Source of the DNA: Clostridiales bacterium | GTDB taxonomy: Bacteria > Bacillota > Clostridia > Lachnospirales > Lachnospiraceae | Length of the DNA: 12,073 bases | Direction: 5' to 3' | NCBI GenBank assembly: GCA_012512995.1 | Contig: JAAZDA010000142.1 | Span: 1-12,073 of the forward strand | Shown: positions 1-5,579 of the stretch, one piece after another | How the letters are laid out: each line of letters begins with the position of its first letter | How positions within the stretch are numbered: position 1 is the first letter of the stretch | Position numbers and translations under genes: made by a program | The notes under the pieces: model-generated | Seen by the model: only the letters and a program-made list of their open reading frames with translations | What the model was told of the DNA's origin: nothing | The model's database searches: none

Positions 1-28
1 CGATAAAAGCAGCGAGGCTGCACTATAT

Positions 29-100
29 GGCCCCGTGGTCAAGTGGTTAAGACATCGCCCTTTCACGGCGGTATCATGGGTTCAAATCCCGTCGGGGTCA
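29..100 (+). tRNA. tRNA-Glu (anticodon TTC)
   Basis: A 72-nt cloverleaf can be folded by eye. The acceptor stem GGCCCCG pairs with CGGGGTC (one G-U pair), with discriminator A at 100. The anticodon stem TCGCC/GGCGG closes the loop CTTTCAC, giving anticodon TTC, which reads GAA/GAG. The T arm is ATGGG-TTCAAAT-CCCGT. No CCA is encoded, so the end must be added after transcription, as in many Clostridia tRNA genes. The promoter lies upstream of the window, and the gene is probably co-transcribed with the tRNA-Cys gene 58 nt downstream. Confidence 0.96.
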
Positions 101-110
101 TTTGAGAGGT

Positions 111-135
111 AAGCTGCATTATATATGCAGCTTTT
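111..135 (+). terminator. Hairpin with short T-run between the two tRNA genes
   Basis: AAGCTGCAT (111-119) pairs perfectly with ATGCAGCTT (125-133) around a 5-nt loop, and the 3' arm runs into TTTT. The shape suits a weak intrinsic terminator, or a spacer hairpin that marks a processing point between tRNA-Glu and tRNA-Cys. The T-run is short (four Ts, two of them in the stem), so partial readthrough into tRNA-Cys is likely. The termination role is inferred from structure alone. Confidence 0.45.
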
Positions 136-158
136 GCATTATTATAAATTGAATATCT

Positions 159-230
159 GGTGACATAGCCAAGTGGTAAGGCACGAGTCTGCAAAACTCC
201 GATGCGCCGGTTCAAATCCGGCTGTCACCT
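159..230 (+). tRNA. tRNA-Cys (anticodon GCA)
   Basis: A 72-nt cloverleaf: acceptor GGTGACA pairs with TGTCACC, with discriminator T at 230, the base typical of tRNA-Cys. The D arm is GCC...GGC. The anticodon loop CTGCAAA gives anticodon GCA. The anticodon stem CGAGT/ACTCC has a C-C mismatch at its outer pair, which is tolerable. The T arm is GCCGG-TTCAAAT-CCGGC. No CCA is encoded. The strong terminator that follows within 5 nt suggests this is the last gene of a tRNA transcript. Confidence 0.96.
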
Positions 231-234
231 TAAT

Positions 235-269
235 AAAAAGTCCGGAACTATAGAGGTTCCGGACTTTTT
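235..269. terminator. Strong bidirectional rho-independent terminator
   Basis: GTCCGGAAC (240-248) pairs with GTTCCGGAC (256-264) around a 7-nt loop. The stem is flanked by AAAAA (235-239) and TTTTT (265-269), which extend it and provide a T-tract on either strand. It lies between the + strand tRNA genes and the 3' end of the - strand mntP gene, so it probably ends both transcripts. Confidence 0.9.
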
Positions 270-311
270 GCGTAATGAATATGATTGTGATTTATCATGT
301 TGATATTACTT

Positions 312-893
312 TTACACCCCGAAGAAGATCTTGAATCCTATTGCGATGAGTATGACACCGCCGAGGATTGAAGCTTTACCAGCAAGCTTTGTGCCGAATT
401 TGCGTCCTATGACGAGCCCTCCGACACAGATGATGAAAGTGACGACAGCGATTATGAGAGAAGCGATAAAGGCCATGGAAACCTGATAGTCAGCAATCGT
501 AAAGCCAACAGAAAGTGCATCTATAGATGTAGCGATTCCCTGAATGATAAGGGTGGATGTCGAGAGTTTTTTGCAAACCGGACATTCATCTTTATTTTTT
601 ATTCCTTCGATCAGCATCTTGCCGCCGATATAGAGTAGTAATACAAGTGCGATCCACGGGATGAACTTCTGGAATCCGGTAAAAATCTGTGCGATTGTGT
701 GAACACAGATCCACCCTATCATCGGCATTGCAAATTGAAATCCGGCGTAAACACCTGCAATAGCAGATTGTCTCCTTCGGCCCATACAAGGTTCGCTAAG
801 ACCGTTGGCAAGAGAGACTGAGAATGCATCCATGGCAAGACCTACGCCAAGCATGCTGCTGTTTATAATGAAGTTGAAATTGAAATCTATCAT
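312..893 (-). CDS. mntP: MntP-family manganese efflux pump
   Basis: The product is a 193-aa inner-membrane protein of the MntP (DUF204) family, close in length to E. coli MntP (188 aa). Known family members export Mn(II) and protect against manganese excess. The two internally repeated halves each carry the conserved acidic membrane motif: A-M-D-A-F-S with D22, and S-I-D-A-L-S with D125, matching the Asp residues needed for transport in E. coli. Six hydrophobic segments fit the family, with a hydrophilic loop after about residue 97. That loop holds a CPVC motif (C104, C107), a possible metal or redox site. The ATG at 893 has the Shine-Dalgarno AAAGGTG about 5 nt upstream. A promoter candidate lies in the 51-nt gap to the upstream PP-loop gene, although readthrough from that gene is also possible. 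No Mn riboswitch fits in this gap. The terminator at 235-269 closes the transcript. Confidence 0.9.
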   Translation of the reverse strand: MIDFNFNFIINSSMLGVGLAMDAFSVSLANGLSEPCMGRRRQSAIAGVYAGFQFAMPMIGWICVHTIAQIFTGFQKFIPWIALVLLLYIGGKMLIEGIKNKDECPVCKKLSTSTLIIQGIATSIDALSVGFTIADYQVSMAFIASLIIAVVTFIICVGGLVIGRKFGTKLAGKASILGGVILIAIGFKIFFGV

Positions 894-920
894 TGATCAC
901 CTTTCACAAATTGACATCAT

Positions 921-948
921 AATTTATGCAGCAACACATGAGTGTCAA
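921..948 (-). promoter_or_regulatory. Candidate mntP promoter (TTGACA-N16-TAAATT)
   Basis: On the minus strand a perfect -35 box TTGACA (943-948) overlaps the TGA stop of the upstream PP-loop gene. After 16 nt comes TAAATT (921-926), a 4/6 match to the -10 box. The predicted transcript start leaves about 20 nt of leader carrying the mntP ribosome-binding site. The -35 box lies inside one arm of the 12-bp inverted repeat at 938-949. The call rests only on box matches and position. Confidence 0.5.
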
Positions 949-949
949 T
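938..949. repeat. 12-bp inverted repeat, arm 1 (ATGAGTGTCAAT)
   Basis: This 12-mer is the exact reverse complement of 1886-1897. It covers the last codons and stop of the PP-loop gene and contains the -35 box TTGACA of the candidate mntP promoter. Its core TGA-N3-TCA is itself palindromic, a form seen in protein-binding sites. A shared operator is a hypothesis only. Confidence 0.6.
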
Positions 950-1865
950 CGTATTCATCATATTTTTCGAGAAAGCTGTGCTTCTCACCGTGCAATTTCC
1001 AGCCGAGTATCTTGTTAAGGGGAATGTTTTCCATTGACTTGAAGATGTTGGCTTCTATGTAAGGGTTAGTCTTCTTTATTTCTGCGATCAGTTTTTTTGT
1101 CTCGAGCCGTTTCGATGTTGATTCAGTATCCTCACCTGAAGCATTACACTCTTCCGTAAATTTACACGCACAGCGGAGAAAAGTCAGCCCATTGTAATCG
1201 CGCCAGTGAATGATATCGGCCTCACGTATGAGATACATGGGTCTTATAAGTTCCATCCCTTCATAATTAGTGCTGTGAAGCTTTGGCATCATGGCCTGGA
1301 ACTGCCCTGAATAAAGCATCCCCATAAGCAGAGTTTCAATGACATCATCATAATGATGCCCGAGTGCGATCTTATTGCAGCCGAGCTCTCTGGCCTTTTT
1401 ATAAAGAAAGCCGCGGCGCATGCGGGCGCACAGATAACACGGGGACTTTTCAATCTTGTAAACTGAGTTGAAAATCGTTGTTTCAAAAACAGTGATTGGA
1501 ATAACGAGCAGAGCGGCATTGTTTTCTATAGCAAGTCTGTTAGCCTCGTTGTAACCAGGATCCATCACCAGAAAAACAAGGTCGAACGGAAATTTGATAT
1601 GGCGCTTAAGCTCCTGAAAGAGTTTTGCCATGCACATTGAATCCTTGCCGCCTGATATGCAGACGGCTATTTTGTCCCCGGGCTCGACGAGCTGATAATC
1701 AACGATCGCTTTGACAAAAAGGCCGAAAAGGTCCTTCTTGAATTTACGGCTTATCGACAATTCTATTAGCTTGCGGCGCTCGAGGTCGGCAGGAGTAATA
1801 CCACTGGCCATGCCATCATTTGAACTGCAGTTGTTTTTGTCAGTAGCTTCCATTTTGCCATCCAT
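945..1865 (-). CDS. TtcA-like PP-loop tRNA thiolation protein
   Basis: This is an N-type ATP pyrophosphatase related to TtcA, which adds sulfur to cytidine 32 of tRNA using ATP and an Fe-S cluster. With the start chosen here (306 aa), the PP-loop SGGKDS is at residues 71-76, the CxxC pair is C143/C146 (P-C-Y-L-C), the GHHYDDVIET signature is near 169-178, and further cysteines that could complete the cluster are at C232/C234. These match the TtcA cysteine layout. The frame stays open upstream to an ATG at 1934, but a promoter at 1896-1924 lies inside that extension and homologues begin near the L-S-I-S-R-K-F segment. I therefore prefer ATG 1865; ATG 1853 (preceded by GGATGG) and 1811 remain possible, and none has a strong Shine-Dalgarno. 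The Firmicutes members form a subgroup whose exact substrate is less certain than that of E. coli TtcA. Confidence 0.85.
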   Translation of the reverse strand: MDGKMEATDKNNCSSNDGMASGITPADLERRKLIELSISRKFKKDLFGLFVKAIVDYQLVEPGDKIAVCISGGKDSMCMAKLFQELKRHIKFPFDLVFLVMDPGYNEANRLAIENNAALLVIPITVFETTIFNSVYKIEKSPCYLCARMRRGFLYKKARELGCNKIALGHHYDDVIETLLMGMLYSGQFQAMMPKLHSTNYEGMELIRPMYLIREADIIHWRDYNGLTFLRCACKFTEECNASGEDTESTSKRLETKKLIAEIKKTNPYIEANIFKSMENIPLNKILGWKLHGEKHSFLEKYDEYD

Positions 1866-1885
1866 ATCTGAATTCTTTTTCGAAC

Positions 1886-1897
1886 ATTGACACTCAT
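1886..1897. repeat. 12-bp inverted repeat, arm 2 (ATTGACACTCAT)
   Basis: This is the exact reverse complement of 938-949. On the minus strand it starts within the -10 box of the candidate promoter for the PP-loop gene and spans the expected transcription start, a common place for a repressor site. See the finding on the paired arms. Confidence 0.6.
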
Positions 1898-1924
1898 TAT
1901 ATATAAAGCTGATTTGTTTGAAAA
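1896..1924 (-). promoter_or_regulatory. Candidate promoter of the TtcA-like gene (TTTTCA-N17-TATAAT)
   Basis: On the minus strand TTTTCA (1919-1924, 4/6 match to the -35 box) is followed after 17 nt by a perfect TATAAT (1896-1901). Transcription would start near 1889, which leaves about 25 nt of leader before ATG 1865. If real, the upstream ATG at 1934 cannot be the main start. It forms a divergent pair with the + strand promoter at 1957-1965. Confidence 0.6.
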
Positions 1925-1956
1925 GCATATTCATTAGTATTCATGTGCTCTTAGCA

Positions 1957-1965
1957 TGGTATAAT
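1957..1965 (+). promoter_or_regulatory. Candidate extended -10 promoter (TGG-TATAAT)
   Basis: A perfect TATAAT (1960-1965) is preceded by TGG, an extended -10 form, but has no good -35 box 16-18 nt upstream. It is divergent to the PP-loop gene promoter. It would drive the three-gene membrane/MBOAT/SGNH cassette and place transcription start near 1972, downstream of the ATG at 1918. Confidence 0.5.
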
Positions 1966-2034
1966 CTTGAAAGTGATGTTGGCACAGGATTCGGGCTGCA
2001 TCGTGACATCGCAGAAAGGACAAAGATAACAGTA

Positions 2035-2820
2035 TTGAGCGAAATATTGACTGTTCTTAACAATTACCGTGGTGCCGGTGCTCTTCTTATACTTTATGGA
2101 GCGGCACTGGTGTATCTTCTGATATGTGAGAAAGATCGCACTATACGCGCGATCTTTGTCTATATGCCGCTCACTATCCTTATCTTGTTCCTGCTGCCGC
2201 CTGTATACAAAATATATTCCAGATTTGAGACGGAAACTTATTATCGTATGCTCTGGCTTATACCGATGAGCATTACCATAGTATACGCAGGTCTTCGGAT
2301 ATCAGTAATGAAACTGAAGAAGTTCTGGCCGGTCGGCGCTGCAGTTCTGGCAGCAGCTATTATCCTCGGCGGTAATTATGTATATGATAATCAGAACATT
2401 CTTAAGGCTGAGAACAGCCAGCATCTGCCTCACCAGGTCATAGATGTCAGCGAATTTCTCCTTAATGACAGTGGAGATATTCAGCTCAAGGCTGCCATGC
2501 CGGCGGATCTGGTTCAGTTTGTCAGGCAATACACTTCTAAGATAGACATGCCTTACGGCAGGGAAATGGTGGTCTCACAGTGGGACTATTGGAATCCTGT
2601 TTATGAAGCTATGGAAAAGACAGACACTGTAGATGTGGGAACGCTTGTGGAAGCCACACGCGACGCCAAGTGCAATTACATTGTCCTTAATGCGTCAAAA
2701 GCCATAGAAGGGGATTTTTCGGACTATGGAATAGAAGATATCGGAAATGTTGATGGATACGAAGTATACAAAGATCCTGAGGTTCCTGTCATTGATTATT
2801 CAGTGTATTACGAAGAGTAA
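2035..2820 (+). CDS. Four-TM membrane protein with large extracytoplasmic C-terminal domain, function unknown
   Basis: I do not recognise a named family. From the TTG at 2035 the product is 261 aa. Hydrophobic segments are at about 13-30, 39-54, 70-88 and 98-113, followed by a soluble, acidic tail of about 145 residues that is probably outside the membrane. The tail contains a V-R-Q-Y-T...P-Y-G-R-E block and, further on, a C-N-Y-I-V-L...V-D-G-Y-E-V-Y pattern. Such tails recall the C-terminal parts of GT-C-type or YfhO-like surface-polymer proteins, so a shortened relative is possible. The start is uncertain. The frame is open to an ATG at 1918, but that lies upstream of the TATAAT at 1960. 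The only good Shine-Dalgarno, AGAAAGGA at 2013-2020, lies 14 nt before TTG 2035. The gene leads a + strand set, 43 nt ahead of the MBOAT gene, and probably works with it. Confidence 0.7.
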   Translation: MSEILTVLNNYRGAGALLILYGAALVYLLICEKDRTIRAIFVYMPLTILILFLLPPVYKIYSRFETETYYRMLWLIPMSITIVYAGLRISVMKLKKFWPVGAAVLAAAIILGGNYVYDNQNILKAENSQHLPHQVIDVSEFLLNDSGDIQLKAAMPADLVQFVRQYTSKIDMPYGREMVVSQWDYWNPVYEAMEKTDTVDVGTLVEATRDAKCNYIVLNASKAIEGDFSDYGIEDIGNVDGYEVYKDPEVPVIDYSVYYEE

Positions 2821-2863
2821 TATGTAACCGGCATTCAATTTAAGTGAGTTCAGGGAACAGTAT

Positions 2864-4444
2864 ATGAATTTTAATTCTTATAATTTTATTTTTGTTTTTC
2901 TGCCGCTGTGTATTGTCTGCTACAGAATTGTGGCGTCGCTGCATATTGGCAACGGTAAAGATCATAAAGGGACACTCTTAAAGCTGCTTCTCACAGCTTT
3001 TTCCGTGGCTTTTTATGCATACGCATCTGTGAGATCATTGGCTCTTATAGCCGTAAGTCTTTCTGTCAATTACTGTTTTATTTCTGCTTCTCTGTGCAGA
3101 CAGCTCAGTGCAAAACAAGTTAAGGCGTTGAAGGCAGTCGGTGTTATTTTCAATCTTGCAGTCCTCGGGTATTTCAAATACTACAATTTCTTCATGGGTT
3201 CTGTGTCTTGGTTCATGGGGCGTGATTACACGCTGAAGAGCATTCTGCTGCCGCTCGGCATAAGTTACATAACATTCCAGCAGATATCAGTTGTTATCGA
3301 TACGGCAAACGGCGAGATAGAAAAAGTCCCGCCTCTTGATTATGTACTCTATATTATGTATTTCCCAAAAGTCCTGTCTGGTCCCATCGCGAATTTTGAG
3401 GAAATGGAAGCACAATTCGCGGATATAGCTGAGCGCAGCAAATGGAACGCGGAACAGATCTTCAGGGGCGCGGCGCTCCTCATACTTGGCATGGGAGAGA
3501 AGTGTATATTCGCCGCCTGGATGTCGAGTTCTGTGAACTTTGCGTATGACAATGTTGCGACGCTTTCATTTGGAGAGGGGCTGCTTTGTATGTTTTGCAT
3601 GCCGCTCGCAATGTTCTTTGATTTCTGCGGATACTGCGATATGGGCATGGGACTCAGCCGTATGTTCGGAATAGAACTTCCCGTTAACTTCAGGAATCCT
3701 TTCAAAACACTCACGATCGTCGCTTACTGGCGCAACTGGCATATAACGCTAACGAGATTCATGGGCAAGTATGTTTATATTCCGCTAGGCGGCAACCGCA
3801 AGGGGAGAGCCAGAATGTGCGCGAATATGATGCTTGTTTACATTCTGAGCGGACTCTGGCACGGCGCCAATGCAACTTACATTCTGTGGGGCGCACTTAA
3901 CGGTCTTATCTATGTCCCGGTGAAGCTCGTTGAGGATGCTAAGAAACGAAAGGCAAAACAAGCTGGCCGGTCATACATCCGCGATGATTTTGGTCTGCGG
4001 CTACCTCCGGTAAAGAGGTTTGCGGCACGCCTTGGAAACTACATCGTCAACTCTATGATGTTCATTCCATTCATGGCTTCATCGCTCGCAGAGGCTGGTG
4101 TTTACATAAAGTCCATGTGGAGCAGTCTTGTAACAGCAATCAGCTCGGGCAATGCGTTATCTGCTTTTGTAATAAGGGAAGATTATCTTAAGGTATTCGA
4201 GACTGATGAACTATGGTATGTTCTTAAGGGCCTGCACATAGCTGCGCATTCACTCGCACCGGTATTGTGTATGGTGGTTATTTTCGGCATAACGTTCGCA
4301 GCGGGAATGTTCTCAAAGTCGGCGCAGGATATAGCCGCGAAAATGAAGATAAATGTAAAGAATGCTGTACTTCTCGGGGCACTGCTCTCGTGGTGCATCC
4401 TTACATATTCACAGGTCACGACCTTCATTTATGTCAATTTCTAA
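2864..4444 (+). CDS. MBOAT-family O-acyltransferase (AlgI/DltB-like)
   Basis: This is a 526-aa polytopic membrane protein of the MBOAT family. These enzymes take an acyl group from the cytoplasmic side and pass it to a partner that modifies polysaccharide, teichoic acid or peptidoglycan outside. The family core is intact: Y-W-R-N-W-H-I-T-L with H293, then Y-I-P-L-G-G-N-R-K-G, and L-S-G-L-W-H-G-A with the catalytic-type H333. The N-terminus N-F-I-F-V-F-L-P-L matches the usual AlgI start, and the length is typical for AlgI (about 520). The ATG at 2864 follows AGGGAAC at good spacing. The SGNH-like gene starts 37 nt downstream, the classic partner arrangement (AlgI with AlgJ/AlgX, DltB with DltD). 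No D-alanine ligase or carrier gene is present, so an acetyl-type donor is more likely than D-Ala. The polymer acceptor is unknown; the rhamnose-type polymer encoded downstream is a candidate. Confidence 0.93.
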   Translation: MNFNSYNFIFVFLPLCIVCYRIVASLHIGNGKDHKGTLLKLLLTAFSVAFYAYASVRSLALIAVSLSVNYCFISASLCRQLSAKQVKALKAVGVIFNLAVLGYFKYYNFFMGSVSWFMGRDYTLKSILLPLGISYITFQQISVVIDTANGEIEKVPPLDYVLYIMYFPKVLSGPIANFEEMEAQFADIAERSKWNAEQIFRGAALLILGMGEKCIFAAWMSSSVNFAYDNVATLSFGEGLLCMFCMPLAMFFDFCGYCDMGMGLSRMFGIELPVNFRNPFKTLTIVAYWRNWHITLTRFMGKYVYIPLGGNRKGRARMCANMMLVYILSGLWHGANATYILWGALNGLIYVPVKLVEDAKKRKAKQAGRSYIRDDFGLRLPPVKRFAARLGNYIVNSMMFIPFMASSLAEAGVYIKSMWSSLVTAISSGNALSAFVIREDYLKVFETDELWYVLKGLHIAAHSLAPVLCMVVIFGITFAAGMFSKSAQDIAAKMKINVKNAVLLGALLSWCILTYSQVTTFIYVNF

Positions 4445-4481
4445 AGCTTTTAAGAAGGATTAAGGTTCCGGCATCAGAATA

Positions 4482-5579
4482 ATGAAAACGAACAATAATA
4501 AGATCAATAAGAAAACTAAACATCCTGTAAGGAAAGCTGCGGTCGCACTTGTTTTGACGGCAGTGTTGCTGCTGGGAGCGACAGCGGGGGCGGTGATCTA
4601 CGTTGATCCGTTCTTTCATTACCATGCGCCTCTCGATGATTTCCCGTACATAGTGGATAATCAGCTTTCACAGAACCCGGGAATGGCCGAGAACATGGAG
4701 TATGACAGTGTGCTGCTCGGAAGCTCGATGACGTTCAATTACGACATGAGCTGGTTTCGGGACGAGTACGGGCTGGACACGATAAAACTAAGTTACAGCG
4801 GGGCTTATCCGCGGGATATCTATAATATTTCATCGATAATATTTGATGGAAAACATGATGTCAGGCAGGCATTCCTGGGAGTGGATGTTTTCTCGTACAT
4901 GGCGGAAACGGATGATGTGAAATTCCCAATACCAGAATATCTCTACGATGACAATGTTCTCAACGATGTGAATTACTGTCTGAATAAAGATGTGCTTATG
5001 CAATATATTGTGCGGCCGATATTTAACCCGTCTAAGACTGACCTCGATACTGTGTATTCGATGTCGTGGCTCACAGATGATGATTACAGCAAGGAGAGCG
5101 TTCTTTCTTCTTATGTTCCGTCTGACAAGGTGGAAGAGGAGACGCCTGCAGATGCTTATCTGGAGAATACAGCCGCCAATATGGACGAGAATATATGTCC
5201 GTTTATTGAGGAAAATCCCGATACGGTATTCACGGTGTTCTTCCCGCCTTACAGTATCCTGTTCTGGAATGATGTTCAGCTGGAGAATCACCTGGAAGCG
5301 ACGCTGGCGGAATACAGACTCATAGCGGAGAAACTGCTGCAGTACGACAATGTGCGGCTATACTGTTTCCCGGTCGAGGATGGAATAACGACTGATCTCG
5401 ACAATTACACTGATTACACGCATCACAGCCCGGAGATAGCACACAGGCTGCTGGAATACATGGAAACAGGTCACGATGAAATAAAGACATTGGACGACAT
5501 GGACAATGCGATCACAAAGATAAAGAGCATAGCAGTAAGTTACGGCTACGATGCATTGTTAACATCATATTCGGAATAA
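4482..5579 (+). CDS. Membrane-anchored SGNH-like protein, partner of the MBOAT enzyme
   Basis: This is a 365-aa protein with a basic N-terminus, one TM anchor at about 19-41 and a large extracytoplasmic domain. Two SGNH-type blocks can be seen: V-L-L-G-S-S-M with candidate nucleophile S82 at 80-83, and T-D-Y-T-H-H with the D311-x-x-H314 pair near the C-terminus, as in DltD, AlgJ and AlgX relatives. A Y-V-D-P-F-F-H-Y-H segment directly after the TM is typical of MBOAT-associated proteins of this kind. It probably receives the acyl group from the MBOAT protein and transfers it to a surface polymer, though some relatives are de-acylases. The gene is 37 nt behind the MBOAT gene. Its ribosome-binding site is weak (AAGG at 4462-4465, about 16 nt away), so translation may depend on the upstream gene. 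The 3' end overlaps the convergent minus-strand gene by 34 bp, with no terminator between them. Confidence 0.8.
   Translation: MKTNNNKINKKTKHPVRKAAVALVLTAVLLLGATAGAVIYVDPFFHYHAPLDDFPYIVDNQLSQNPGMAENMEYDSVLLGSSMTFNYDMSWFRDEYGLDTIKLSYSGAYPRDIYNISSIIFDGKHDVRQAFLGVDVFSYMAETDDVKFPIPEYLYDDNVLNDVNYCLNKDVLMQYIVRPIFNPSKTDLDTVYSMSWLTDDDYSKESVLSSYVPSDKVEEETPADAYLENTAANMDENICPFIEENPDTVFTVFFPPYSILFWNDVQLENHLEATLAEYRLIAEKLLQYDNVRLYCFPVEDGITTDLDNYTDYTHHSPEIAHRLLEYMETGHDEIKTLDDMDNAITKIKSIAVSYGYDALLTSYSE

Noticed and set aside
9..24. GCAGC-GAG-GCTGC hairpin as a minus-strand terminator
   Set aside because: The 5-bp stem and short T-run (TTTT on the minus strand) are weak, and the gene it would end cannot be seen in the window.
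1..230. tRNA genes as an attachment site of an integrated element
   Set aside because: No integrase, excisionase or repeated tRNA 3' end is found in the window.
894..944. Manganese riboswitch (yybP-ykoY type) upstream of mntP
   Set aside because: The gap is only 51 nt, too short for the aptamer, and shows no matching stem-loop pattern.
1866..1934. N-terminal extension of the TtcA-like protein to ATG 1934
   Set aside because: It has no Shine-Dalgarno, lies upstream of or within a good TTTTCA-N17-TATAAT promoter, and does not resemble the conserved start of the family.
4830..5291. Long open frame antisense to the + strand SGNH gene (153 codons)
   Set aside because: This is a shadow of the coding frame on the other strand, with no ribosome-binding site and an I/R/H-rich composition unlike a real protein.
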